DNA from: a virus
Reading direction: 5' to 3' (one strand)
Virus record (IMG/VR): IMGVR_UViG_3300021347_000040
Location: 1-22,694 of that record
DNA: 22,694 bases
The notes under the pieces were generated by a model. It saw only the letters and a program-made list of their open reading frames with translations, was not told the origin of the DNA and ran no database searches. The translations under genes and the position numbers were made by a program. Every line of letters begins with the position of its first letter. Within the stretch, counting starts at the first letter, position 1. This document shows positions 6,936 through 15,970 of the stretch, piece after piece.

Positions 6936-7483
6936 TGCCTAGAAGTTTATCATCTGCTTTACAAACTCAAGTATCATCAACAGCAACTAAAACTGCTTTT
7001 TTAGTTGAGCTTAATTTATCATCTACTATCAGATTAACTGATTGGTATTCTAATGTTACTTATGATTCTAATAGCTATGAAGCTGGTGGTTCTTTTTTAC
7101 AAGTAGATGCAACAACTGAAACTGGTCAACTACAAATAGATGAAGTTGGCATTACATTATCAAATGTTACAAGTACTATTAGAAGTCTTGTAGAAGATGG
7201 AGATTTTACAGATAAAACTGTTGATATTTATTTAGCATATTTTGATACTAATGAAACTATTGTTGGTGCTATTAACTTTTTTACAGGACAAATAAGAAAT
7301 GTAGGTATAGTTGAAACTATTGATAATTCAACAATAAATCTCAGAGTTGCAAGTCATTGGTCAAATTGGAATTTAACAAAAGGCAGACATTATTCTGATG
7401 AATCACAACAAGCATTTAGTTCAGGTGATAGAGGAATGGAATTTGCAACACAAGTTAAAGAAGATGTTAGGTGGGGTTTATAA
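6935..7483 (+). CDS. Tail hub protein, DUF2163/lambda gpL-like
   Basis: Predicted product of 182 residues with no cysteine. The order FLVELNLSSTIRLTDWYSNVTYDSNSYEAGG, EVGITLSNV, VDIYLAYFD, FFTGQIRNVGI and the closing HYSDESQQAFSSGDRGMEFATQ are typical of phage hub proteins of the gpL/DUF2163 type found between the distal tail protein and the tip. Lambda gpL carries a C-terminal iron-sulphur cluster; no cysteines are present here, so no such cluster is possible. Overlaps its left neighbour by one base; its stop is followed directly by the next ATG. Confidence 0.65.
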   Translation: MPRSLSSALQTQVSSTATKTAFLVELNLSSTIRLTDWYSNVTYDSNSYEAGGSFLQVDATTETGQLQIDEVGITLSNVTSTIRSLVEDGDFTDKTVDIYLAYFDTNETIVGAINFFTGQIRNVGIVETIDNSTINLRVASHWSNWNLTKGRHYSDESQQAFSSGDRGMEFATQVKEDVRWGL

Positions 7484-10042
7484 ATGGTATTTGGTTTTTT
7501 AACATTTTTAGGAATCGGTGGTACAACAGCTGCAACTATAACAAGTGTTATTAATTGGGCTGTAGCTCTAACAACTATAGCAGTTGGTGTTAAAGGTTAT
7601 AGACAGCTTAAGGATATGCAAGCTCAAGCTCAAGTTATTATGGCTAATAAAACTTCTGCTGGTGGCAAAATACCTGTTATATATGGCACTAGAAGAGTTG
7701 GTGCACAAATAATCTATATGGATACTAATAATAATGATTCAATGGATTTATATGTTGTTTATGCTTTAGCAATAGGTGAATGTGAAGAAATACTTGGCAG
7801 AACTATTGAATTAGATGGCAATAAATTAACTGATTCTGCAAGATTTAGGATTGGTGGCTATATTGGTTCTGATAAAATATCTTCAGGAGCAGGTTCATTA
7901 AATACAGCATCACAAAATGGCAAGCCAACTGATACTACTGCTGGTGGTTTTGGTACTGACCCTACTATTAGATATATGTATGTTATGAATCTACATCATG
8001 GTGCTGCAACTCAAACAGCAGACCCTATGTTAGTAGCTTCTATGTCTAATTGGACTTCATCACATAAATTAAATGGAATTGCTTATATAGCTGCTCATTT
8101 TCGTTATGACGATAGAGGTATGTGGTCAGGAGTTCCACAATTAACAGTTCAAGTAAGAGGAAAAAAAGTTTATGACCCAAGAGATTCAGGTCAAACATTT
8201 GGTACTCCTTCTACTTATGAATGGTCAGATAATCCAGCCTTATGTTTTTTAGATTACATATCTAATAATGAATATGGTAAAGGTTTAACTTCATCTCAAT
8301 TAAATATGTCTACTTTTAGTTCTGCTGCAAATACAGCAGATACCTTACAAGATAATCCTTATTATAGTGGTACTGAAAAATCATTTACTTGGAGTGGTAA
8401 TTCAGGTTCTAATCAAATTCTTGTAGCAGCAAGCGGTTCAGGTGGATTGCAGTGGTGGCAAAACAAAGTTGGTGAATTATTTACCTTAGAAGATTCAAGT
8501 GGAAATGTTGTTTTAAATTCAGTTTATATAACAGCAGTTGAAAGAGATTATGTTTATGGAGTAGGTGTTAGATATAGAATTTATTTTGATGGTACTTTAC
8601 CAGCTACTTATTCAGAACAAACAGGCACTTCATTAGCAAAAGTAAGAAGATTTCACTGTAATGGTTATCTAGATACAAATAAAAATGTAATGGATAATGC
8701 AAAAGAACTTCTTAGTAATATGAGAGGTATTTTTCTTTATATTAATGGTCAATATGAATTATCTATAGAAGATACTGGAACTTCAACTTTTAGTATAACT
8801 GATGACCATATTATTGCTGATGCAGGTATATCAGTTGATTATGGCAATAAAGACAAAAAAGCAAATAAAGTTATAGTTGAATTTTTCAATGCTAATAAAA
8901 AATACGAATTAGATACAGTTACAGTTTTACATGATGCAACGCCTGAATATTACTCAGATGATAATGATGAGATATTAGAAATTAAAGCTGAGTTCCCTTA
9001 TGTATCTGACCCATATATAGCTTACAACATGGGTAAAGCTATTCTTGTTAGAAGTAGAAATCAAACAACTATGCAGTTCTTAGGAACTCCTGAAATGTAT
9101 AAGTTAAATGTAGGAGATATAGTAGATTTAACTTATGCAGGTTTAGGATTCTCAGGTAAAGTTTGTAGAGTTGAAGCATTAGAATTACAATCTAATGGTT
9201 TAGTTGCAGTAAGTTTAATTGAATACTTTGATGTTTATACATGGGAAGTACCACCGCAAGAAGCATATGAAGAAATAGCAGCTCTACCTTCTGCTTATGC
9301 TGTTGATGCACCAGCTAATTTAGCTTTTACAGATACTAATGCATCTGATATTGATAGACCTAAATTAACTTGGGATGAACCAACTGATTATCCCTTTAAA
9401 GAATATAGAGTAGATGTTGTTGATAGTTCTGATAATAATGTAGTAAGTAAAATAGTAGATACTAATTCTGCTGAACTATCTTTTATTCCAAAAGCAACAG
9501 ACTATGTTGCAAGTGTATCAGCAATTAATGCTTTAGGTATTCAATCGAATCCTACAACTCTTACTTTTACAGTAGCAGATGACCCAGTAAAAGCTGAAGA
9601 AGTTAAGGTTGGTACTAATACCTTGAGTAATGTTTTTGATTCAAGTGGTACTGGAACTACTAGTAATGTTGTTCTAGGTTATGATGACAATAACAAATTA
9701 GAATTAGTAGGTGGTACACATTTAGAATATACTGCTTATGACCAAGTACAAGCAAATGGTGATTTAGTTTTAGATTTTGACCAAAGTATAGCTAAATTTT
9801 TTCCGCAAACATCAGGATTGGGTTGGAGACAAACAATAATTTCAAGAGGTGATACCTCACTTACAACCTATAAAATTTCATTAGACCATAAACAAGGATT
9901 AATAGTAGGTGGAGCTGCAGGTTCAGCACCATCATCTGCAACTGATACAGGTACAACAGGAACTATTACATGGGATTCAAATTATATATATGTTTGTGTT
10001 GCTACAAACACTTGGAAAAGGGTAGCGATTAGCACATGGTAA
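7484..10042 (+). CDS. Central tail tip protein, gpJ-like, with fibronectin III domain
   Basis: Predicted product of 852 residues. A hydrophobic N-terminal segment (about 8-36) precedes a KIPVIYGTRRVGA motif (62-74) seen at the start of many gpJ-type tip proteins. The middle (about 100-590) is the hub region (YDPRDSGQTF, SDNPALCFLDYI, ITDDHIIADAG). Residues about 606-698 form a fibronectin type III domain (PKLTWDEP, then EYRVDVVD). The last 31 residues carry YIYVCVATNTWKRVA, a small motif I know from marine phage tail proteins, possibly a structural or receptor element. In lambda this protein contacts the receptor and forms the tip; that role is inferred here. Confidence 0.8.
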   Translation: MVFGFLTFLGIGGTTAATITSVINWAVALTTIAVGVKGYRQLKDMQAQAQVIMANKTSAGGKIPVIYGTRRVGAQIIYMDTNNNDSMDLYVVYALAIGECEEILGRTIELDGNKLTDSARFRIGGYIGSDKISSGAGSLNTASQNGKPTDTTAGGFGTDPTIRYMYVMNLHHGAATQTADPMLVASMSNWTSSHKLNGIAYIAAHFRYDDRGMWSGVPQLTVQVRGKKVYDPRDSGQTFGTPSTYEWSDNPALCFLDYISNNEYGKGLTSSQLNMSTFSSAANTADTLQDNPYYSGTEKSFTWSGNSGSNQILVAASGSGGLQWWQNKVGELFTLEDSSGNVVLNSVYITAVERDYVYGVGVRYRIYFDGTLPATYSEQTGTSLAKVRRFHCNGYLDTNKNVMDNAKELLSNMRGIFLYINGQYELSIEDTGTSTFSITDDHIIADAGISVDYGNKDKKANKVIVEFFNANKKYELDTVTVLHDATPEYYSDDNDEILEIKAEFPYVSDPYIAYNMGKAILVRSRNQTTMQFLGTPEMYKLNVGDIVDLTYAGLGFSGKVCRVEALELQSNGLVAVSLIEYFDVYTWEVPPQEAYEEIAALPSAYAVDAPANLAFTDTNASDIDRPKLTWDEPTDYPFKEYRVDVVDSSDNNVVSKIVDTNSAELSFIPKATDYVASVSAINALGIQSNPTTLTFTVADDPVKAEEVKVGTNTLSNVFDSSGTGTTSNVVLGYDDNNKLELVGGTHLEYTAYDQVQANGDLVLDFDQSIAKFFPQTSGLGWRQTIISRGDTSLTTYKISLDHKQGLIVGGAAGSAPSSATDTGTTGTITWDSNYIYVCVATNTWKRVAISTW

Positions 10043-10071
10043 TAGTAGAATTAATAAAATAGGATTTTAAT

Positions 10072-13000
10072 ATGGCACAACACGATTACAACATAGCAAA
10101 CCAGTCAGGTTCAGACTTTAGAGCAGATTTAAATAATGCTCTATCTGCTATTGCAACTACAAATAGTGGTGCAACTGAACCATCAACTACTTATGCTCAT
10201 CAATTATGGGTTGATACATCAAGCAATGTATTAAAGATTAGAAATGGTACTGATAGTGATTGGATTACTACAGGTATAAGTATTACTACATCAAATATAC
10301 TTACAGGCGACTTAACAGGTAATGTCACTGGTAATGTAACAGGTAATGTAACTGGTAATGTCACAGGTGATTTAACAGGTAATGCAGATACAGCTACAAC
10401 ACTTGCAACTGCAAGAACTATATCTTTATCAGGAGATGTTGTAGGTTCAGCTTCTTTTGATGGTAGTGGTGATATTACTATTACAACTACAGCACAAATT
10501 GATTCTATTGCTTTAGGTACTGATACTACAGGTGATTATGTTCAATCTATTTCAGGTGGAACTGGGGTAACAGTAACAGGTGGAACTGGTGAAGGTTCTA
10601 CTCCTAGTGTTGCCATAGGGCAAGCTGTAGCTACAACTGATGATGTTACTTTTAATAGTGTTACTGCTCCTGATTTTATTGGTGATTTACATGGTGCTGT
10701 AAGATTCCCAGCTAAAGCAGATGGTGCTTTGTCAAAAGGTGATGTAGTTTATATTTCAGGTGTTACTGGCAATAATCCAACAGTAGCAAAAGCTAAAGCT
10801 GATGATGCATCTAAAATGCCTGCATTTGGTTTGGCTGCAAGCGATGCTAATGATAATGCTAGTGTTTCTATTTTAACTTTTGGTACTTTATCAAACATTG
10901 ATACATCACAATTATCAGTAGGACAAATATTATATGTATCTACAACAGCAGGAGAATATACAACAACACCACCTTCAGGTGAATCAGCACAAATACAAAA
11001 CATAGGTAAAGTTCAAAGAAGTCATGCAAATGCTGGTTCAATAAAAGTAGGTGGAGCTGGAAGAAGTAATGCTACCCCTAACTTAGATAATGGTAAAATA
11101 TTTATAGGTAATGCTTCTAATCAATCATCTACAGCAACACTTGATACTTCTATAGTTGTTGAAAATACTAATCTTTACTATACAACCACAAGAGCAAATA
11201 CAGATTTTGATACAAGATTAGCTACTAAAGATACAGGTGATTTAACTGAAGGTACTAATCTATATTACACAACAGCTAGAGTTAATTCAGATTTTGATAC
11301 TAGACTTGCAACTAAGTCTACAACTGATTTAGCAGAAGGCACTAATTTATATTACACATCAGCTAGATTTGATTCAGCTTTCACCACAAAAGATACTGAT
11401 GATTTAAGTGAAGGAACAACTAATTTATATTACACAACTGCAAGATTTGATTCTGCTTTTGGTAATAAAACAACTTCTGATTTAACAGAAGGCACAAATT
11501 TATACTATACAGATACAAGAGCAAATTCAGCTATAGATACAAGAGTTACTAAAGCATTTGTTGATGCATTAGGAATACAAGCATCAAGCGTAGATGCTAA
11601 TTCAGTAACACTTGGAACTGATACAGTAGGTAATTATGTGCAAACAATTACTGGAACTGCTAATAAAATCACTGTTACAGGTAGTGGAAGTGAGTCTGCA
11701 GATGTAACACTAACACTGCCTGATGACGTGCAAATTGCTGACAGCTTAACAGTAGCAGGCAATCTAACAGTCAATGGAACGCTAACATCTCTTGATACTA
11801 CTAATTTAGATATAGAAGATAACTTATTCCAGCTTAATGCAGGATTAACAGGTAGTCCTGTAAACGATTCAGGTATGCTTATTAATAGAGGTAATCAAGA
11901 TAATGGTATCTTTATGTGGGATGAATCTGTTGATAAATTCACATTAGGATTAACAACAGCAGATGGAACTGCTACAGGAAATATAACACTTAATTCACTT
12001 GGTACTTTAGTTGCTAATATAGAAGGTAATGTTACTGGAGATGTCACTGGTACAGTTTCTAGCTTATCTAATCACGATACTGGAGATTTAGCTGAAGGCT
12101 CAAACCTGTACTACACAGATGCAAGAGTACAAGCTGTTTCTATTAATAATGTTGTAGAAGATACAACTCCTCAGCTTGGTGGTAATTTAGATTTAAATTC
12201 AAGCGATATAACAGGTACAGGTAATATAAATAATACAGGTACTATTACAACTGATGGGTTGACTGTTGATGGTGACGTTACTTTTACTGGAGATAGCTAT
12301 AACGCATTTTGGGATAAATCAGATAATAGATTAGAATTTTTTGATAATACAAAAATAGTATTTGGTAATTCTGCTGATTTGCAAATATATCATAATGGAG
12401 CAGCAAGTTTTATAGAAGATACTGGAACTGGTGATTTAATAATAAAAGCTGGAGATGACCTTAGATTAGAGGATACCAATGGTGATAAATATATAAATTG
12501 TAATGAAAATACTGGTGTTCAAATTTATTATAATGGCTTAGAAAAACTAGTCACAACCTCAACAGGCATAGACGTAACAGGTACAGTAACTGCTGATGGT
12601 TTGACTGTTGATGGAAATGTAAACATTGATGATGCAATTCCTATTCTACGTCTTGATAGTCCAGCAGTTACTTGGTCTGGCGGTGAAGATTTAGGAGGTA
12701 TTGATTGGTACACCAAAGATACATCAAGCATTGGTCCTACTGTTATAGGTCGTATTTACTCAGAAAGTTCTGGTTCAAACACACTTCCACAACCAAGCAT
12801 AATATTCCAAACTTCTATTTCTAGTAGTTCATTGACAGACAGAATGAAGATTTCCCACGATGGCGACATCTCCTTCTACGAAGACACAGGAACTACAGCT
12901 AAGTTCTTTTGGGATGCAAGTGCTGAATCTTTGGGTATTGGGACAAGTTCGCCAAGTGCTACTCTTGATTTAGTTTCTTCAGGAACAAATAGTCAAAGTT

Positions 13001-14745
13001 TATTAGACCTTAACTCGGCAAGTGGCTTAAGAGCAAAATTAGCAACAGATGCTCAAGATGATGCATATATGTATTTATATGATAGTGCTGATGCTCTTAA
13101 AGTTGCATTTAGAACTGATGGTAATGATAGTTATATTGCAGGCGGTGGTGACTTTGGAATTGGATTAACAAATCCATCTGAAAAATTGCACGTCTATGGT
13201 ACAGGAGCAACTATATCAGCCAAAGTTGAAGCAGGAGATGGCAATCAAGCAAGTCTTGATTTAAAAAATAGTGAAGGTGAGTTTAGATTAATATGTGATA
13301 GTGGTGAGTTATATGTTTATGACTCAACTGATGCAACAGAAAGATTTAGAATAGACACTTCAGGACGAGTTGGAATTGGGACAACTTCGCCTTCATATAC
13401 TTTAACAGTACAAAAAGATGTTGATGATTATATAGCTAAACTTGAAAATGATGGTAATTCAACTTCATCAAATGGTTTATGGGTAGATACTCGTTGGAAT
13501 ACTGCAACTAATACTGTATTTAAGGTAACAACAAATAGTGGAACTGCTGATGTTATTACTGCAAAAGGTGATGGCAAGGTTGGGATAGGGACAAGTTCGC
13601 CATCAGCACCCCTTCATGTTGTTGGAAGTGCCTTAGTTGGTGTAAATGACTTTGGTTCATACGACAAAGACGATGCTAATTTACTTATAAGTAATGGCAA
13701 TAATGGTACTTCAATATTATTACATGATGGTTCAGGTGTTTATCATTCAGGTTTAATTAAATATGATACTAATATTCTAAGTTTAGGATTAAACAACTCT
13801 AATTCAACCAATAGTATTCTTACAGGTTCAGCTTTAAATATAACATCTTCAGGTGTTGGCATAGGGAGAACTTCACCAAATGGCTTATTGCACATGCAAA
13901 GTAGTTCAGGTACAGATAGTGCTTTTTACATTCAAACAAGTGCTGGAACAGATGATAGTGTTATAAATTTCGGTGATGATTCATCTAGTACTGTTGGTAA
14001 GATTTTATATGCTCATAGCAACAACAGTATGCGATTTAATACTAATAGTAGCGAAAGAGCAAGAATAGACAGCTCAGGAAATCTGCTTGTTGGGACTACA
14101 AGTAATGCACCTACAACAACAGCAGGTATTAACTTAGGTGCAAATAATAAATTACACGCAACTCGTAGCGGTGGCACTTCAGGATATTTTAATAGGCTAT
14201 CAAGTGATGGCGGTATTGTAGAATTTGCAAAAGATGGCACAACAGTTGGAAGTATTGCTGCTTATAGCAACGCAATACAAGTTGGGCAAGGTAATGTTTA
14301 TTTAAAGTTTGCAAACGCTACAGATACAATAACCCCCGCTAATGGTAGTGGAACTAATAATGATAATGCTCTTGATTTAGGTTCTTCATCAGCTCGTTTT
14401 GACGACATCTATGCTACCAATGGAACTATTCAGACTTCTGACAGGAATGAAAAACAAGATATAGCAGAATTAACAGATGCAGAAACTAGAGTAGCTGTTG
14501 CAGCTAAAGGACTATTAAGAAAATTTAGATGGCAGTCTGCTGTTGCAGAAAAAGGTGACGAAGCTAGGATTCATTTTGGTATAATAGCTCAAGACTTACA
14601 AGATGCTTTTACTGCTGAAGGATTAGATGCAAGTGATTATGCTATGTTCTGTAGCAACACTTGGACTGATGATGATGGAGTAGAACAAACTAGGCTAGGA
14701 GTTAGATATTCTGAACTCTTAGCATTTATAATTGCAGCAATATAG
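10072..14745 (+). CDS. Long repetitive tail fibre with C-terminal S74 chaperone
   Basis: Predicted product of 1557 residues, the largest gene here. The N-terminus (QHDYNIANQSGSDFRADLNNALSAI) is the attachment type common in marine phage fibres. Then come four NVTG units, five consecutive NLYYT...TR/AR units of about 27 residues (about 365-490) plus a later copy, and six GIG-T-SP-type units (about 955-1350). The C-terminus is an S74 intramolecular chaperone: the motif TSDRNEKQDI places Ser1456 and Lys1461 in the spacing of known self-cleaving domains. Cleavage before Ser1456 would release about 102 residues after the trimer folds. It is likely a receptor-binding trimer. A weak AGGA precedes the ATG. 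Confidence 0.85.
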   Translation: MAQHDYNIANQSGSDFRADLNNALSAIATTNSGATEPSTTYAHQLWVDTSSNVLKIRNGTDSDWITTGISITTSNILTGDLTGNVTGNVTGNVTGNVTGDLTGNADTATTLATARTISLSGDVVGSASFDGSGDITITTTAQIDSIALGTDTTGDYVQSISGGTGVTVTGGTGEGSTPSVAIGQAVATTDDVTFNSVTAPDFIGDLHGAVRFPAKADGALSKGDVVYISGVTGNNPTVAKAKADDASKMPAFGLAASDANDNASVSILTFGTLSNIDTSQLSVGQILYVSTTAGEYTTTPPSGESAQIQNIGKVQRSHANAGSIKVGGAGRSNATPNLDNGKIFIGNASNQSSTATLDTSIVVENTNLYYTTTRANTDFDTRLATKDTGDLTEGTNLYYTTARVNSDFDTRLATKSTTDLAEGTNLYYTSARFDSAFTTKDTDDLSEGTTNLYYTTARFDSAFGNKTTSDLTEGTNLYYTDTRANSAIDTRVTKAFVDALGIQASSVDANSVTLGTDTVGNYVQTITGTANKITVTGSGSESADVTLTLPDDVQIADSLTVAGNLTVNGTLTSLDTTNLDIEDNLFQLNAGLTGSPVNDSGMLINRGNQDNGIFMWDESVDKFTLGLTTADGTATGNITLNSLGTLVANIEGNVTGDVTGTVSSLSNHDTGDLAEGSNLYYTDARVQAVSINNVVEDTTPQLGGNLDLNSSDITGTGNINNTGTITTDGLTVDGDVTFTGDSYNAFWDKSDNRLEFFDNTKIVFGNSADLQIYHNGAASFIEDTGTGDLIIKAGDDLRLEDTNGDKYINCNENTGVQIYYNGLEKLVTTSTGIDVTGTVTADGLTVDGNVNIDDAIPILRLDSPAVTWSGGEDLGGIDWYTKDTSSIGPTVIGRIYSESSGSNTLPQPSIIFQTSISSSSLTDRMKISHDGDISFYEDTGTTAKFFWDASAESLGIGTSSPSATLDLVSSGTNSQSLLDLNSASGLRAKLATDAQDDAYMYLYDSADALKVAFRTDGNDSYIAGGGDFGIGLTNPSEKLHVYGTGATISAKVEAGDGNQASLDLKNSEGEFRLICDSGELYVYDSTDATERFRIDTSGRVGIGTTSPSYTLTVQKDVDDYIAKLENDGNSTSSNGLWVDTRWNTATNTVFKVTTNSGTADVITAKGDGKVGIGTSSPSAPLHVVGSALVGVNDFGSYDKDDANLLISNGNNGTSILLHDGSGVYHSGLIKYDTNILSLGLNNSNSTNSILTGSALNITSSGVGIGRTSPNGLLHMQSSSGTDSAFYIQTSAGTDDSVINFGDDSSSTVGKILYAHSNNSMRFNTNSSERARIDSSGNLLVGTTSNAPTTTAGINLGANNKLHATRSGGTSGYFNRLSSDGGIVEFAKDGTTVGSIAAYSNAIQVGQGNVYLKFANATDTITPANGSGTNNDNALDLGSSSARFDDIYATNGTIQTSDRNEKQDIAELTDAETRVAVAAKGLLRKFRWQSAVAEKGDEARIHFGIIAQDLQDAFTAEGLDASDYAMFCSNTWTDDDGVEQTRLGVRYSELLAFIIAAI
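10321..10368 (+). repeat. Four tandem 12-bp repeats encoding NVTG
   Basis: Four near-identical 12-base units begin at 10321, 10333, 10345 and 10357. Each has the form AATGTNACNGGT and encodes Asn-Val-Thr-Gly. They differ only at third-codon positions, which suggests selection on the protein after duplication. Degenerate relatives flank them (GDLTG before and after). Confidence 0.8.
11164..11545 (+). repeat. Five NLYYT repeat units in the fibre
   Basis: Five successive units of about 75-85 bases share the protein pattern E-T-NLYYT-x-x-R-x-x-x-x-DxR/AF-x-x-K-x-x-DL-x-EGT. A further, separated copy is near 12080-12130 (DTGDLAEGSNLYYTDAR). DNA identity is partial while the protein pattern is strong. 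Such repeats usually form the shaft of trimeric fibres and can change copy number by recombination. Confidence 0.75.
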
Positions 14746-14755
14746 GAGAATAAAA

Positions 14756-15067
14756 ATGGAATGGAATGTAAACACAGTGGACGTACATCCACATGAAGAA
14801 GGACATGATGATGTTATCTATAACGTGCATTGGTCAGTATCAAAAGTAGATGGAGAATGTTCAGCACATTCTTATGGTACACAATCAATAGATACATCTG
14901 ATTTATCTAACTTTACATCATTTGCTGAGGTAACAGCAGATATGGTTAAAGGTTGGGTTATTGATGCTATGGGTGAAGAAGAAGTTGCTAATTTGGAAGC
15001 AAGTTTAGATGCACAAATAGAAAGTCAAAAAAATCCAACATCTATTACAAAAACACTAGAGTCTTAG
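14756..15067 (+). CDS. Small conserved-looking tail-region protein
   Basis: Predicted product of 103 residues from ATG 14756, chosen because AGGAG (14744-14748) lies seven bases upstream; an in-frame ATG at 14732 would overlap the fibre gene. The form is a strand-rich N-terminus (WNVNTVDVHP...VIYNVHWSVSKVD), a FTSFAEVTADMVKGWVIDAMG helix, and an ending QIESQKNPTSI. I recall similar small proteins after fibre genes in cyanophages and other marine phages (a DUF-type family), with no known role. It could assist the fibre or be part of the tail tip; this is position-based inference. Confidence 0.65.
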   Translation: MEWNVNTVDVHPHEEGHDDVIYNVHWSVSKVDGECSAHSYGTQSIDTSDLSNFTSFAEVTADMVKGWVIDAMGEEEVANLEASLDAQIESQKNPTSITKTLES

Positions 15068-15100
15068 TATATAATTTAATTAAAATAAACTTATAGGAGA
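15045..15100 (+). promoter_or_regulatory. Possible promoter and leader before the lysis region
   Basis: A perfect TATAAT lies at 15070-15075 in the 38-base gap before the gene at 15106. The -35 match is poor (TTACAA at 15045-15050, 19 bases away). TTAATTAAAATAA follows at 15076-15088, resembling the leader of the two stronger modules at 17211 and 18107, then AGGAGA at 15095-15100. This may be a diverged promoter for the lysis genes. Confidence 0.35.
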
Positions 15101-15105
15101 GTTAA

Positions 15106-15366
15106 ATGAGTAAAGAAGATAATAAGATGGAAAACCAAGAACCAGTAATAATTACATATAATGGCACTGAATACAGAGCTTCTGATTTAAACGAAGAGCA
15201 AATGGCTTTAGCTGCTAAATTAAATGTAGCTGGTAAAAAACTAGCTAGACTTCAAGATGCTTATGATGATTATGTCATCACTAACGAATACAAGAACTTA
15301 GTGATTGAATCATTTGATAGAGCTATCAATGCTGAAGAAGAAGTTGAGGTAGTAGAGGAAGAATAA
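15106..15366 (+). CDS. Small acidic protein, unknown function
   Basis: Predicted product of 86 residues with AGGAGA five bases upstream. It has a short strand (VIITYNGTEYRASDLN), then a long helix (EEQMALAAKLNVAGKKLARLQDAYDDYV), and a run of acidic residues at the end (EEEVEVVEEE). The pattern YNGTEYRASDLNEEQ is common in small phage proteins placed just before lysis genes, but I know no function. It may form a helical dimer. An in-frame ATG at 15127 is a weaker alternative start. The stop overlaps the next ATG by one base. Confidence 0.65.
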   Translation: MSKEDNKMENQEPVIITYNGTEYRASDLNEEQMALAAKLNVAGKKLARLQDAYDDYVITNEYKNLVIESFDRAINAEEEVEVVEEE

Positions 15367-15602
15367 TGCCTAGAGTCACCGCACAAGATATCGGAGTTGA
15401 ATTAGAAAAACACGAAATCCAATGCGGTGAAAGATGGACTCAAAACTGGAATAGATTAAAAAAGATAGAAGAACAAGTTAAAGATTTAGATAACAAAACT
15501 GAAACTAAACTTAACAAAATTGATTGGTCTATTAAAGGTGGTTTGGGTGCAGTAATATTAATATTACTAAGTGGCATTATTACCTTGATTATCAAATTAT
15601 GA
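15366..15602 (+). CDS. Single-span membrane protein of the lysis cassette
   Basis: Predicted product of 78 residues. A cytoplasmic helical part with heptad-like character (about 28-55, NRLKKIEEQVKDLDNK) is followed by one membrane segment (about 57-76, GGLGAVILILLSGIITLIIKL). This layout resembles XhlA-type haemolysin/holin helper proteins. It overlaps the holin gene at 15599 by four bases (ATGA). A helper to the holin is the most likely role; an unrelated one-span holin is possible. Confidence 0.65.
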   Translation: MPRVTAQDIGVELEKHEIQCGERWTQNWNRLKKIEEQVKDLDNKTETKLNKIDWSIKGGLGAVILILLSGIITLIIKL

Positions 15603-15970
15603 TAGATAAACTAATCCAACCTGTCGGTGACATATTAGATAAATTTGTTGTTGATAAAGATTTAAAAATAAAACTATCTCATGAACTTGAGAAAGAAATA
15701 ATTTCGTTAAACAAAGCACAATTAGAAGTAAATAAAGTTGAAGCAAAACACAGTAATATATTCGTTTCAGGTTGGCGTCCTGCTATTGGTTGGATATGCG
15801 GTTTTTCAATCGGTTATCACTTTATCTTAGAACCTATCATTCAATATATTCTTATAGTCAATGCAATTCAATTTGAAACGCCTGAGTTTGATTTTAGCCA
15901 ATTATCTACAATCGTTATGGCTATGCTTGGTATGTCAACACTTAGAACCTACGAAAAAACTAAAAAATGA
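15599..15970 (+). CDS. Holin, gene-transfer-agent three-segment type
   Basis: Predicted product of 123 residues. An N-terminal amphipathic part and charged helix (KLSHELEKEIISLNKAQ) lead to the family-typical block EAKHSNIFVSGWRPAIGWICG (49-68), then membrane segments at about 62-77, 79-90 and 101-115. This matches the GTA_holin_3TM family, which forms inner-membrane lesions that let endolysin reach the cell wall. It is flanked by membrane proteins and followed closely by the lysozyme. The family is best known from alphaproteobacterial gene transfer agents and phages. Confidence 0.8.
   Translation: MIDKLIQPVGDILDKFVVDKDLKIKLSHELEKEIISLNKAQLEVNKVEAKHSNIFVSGWRPAIGWICGFSIGYHFILEPIIQYILIVNAIQFETPEFDFSQLSTIVMAMLGMSTLRTYEKTKK

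Noticed and set aside
10321-10368. CRISPR-like or satellite array
   Set aside because: The 12-base units are contiguous, have no spacers, stay in frame with the fibre gene and vary only at third codon positions, so they are a coding repeat.
10072-14745. Diversity-generating retroelement target in the fibre
   Set aside because: No reverse transcriptase, template repeat or C-type lectin end was seen in the window; the C-terminus is an S74 chaperone.
14732-14755. Upstream ATG (14732) as start of the gene after the fibre
   Set aside because: It would overlap the fibre end and lacks a ribosome binding site, whereas ATG 14756 has AGGAG seven bases upstream.
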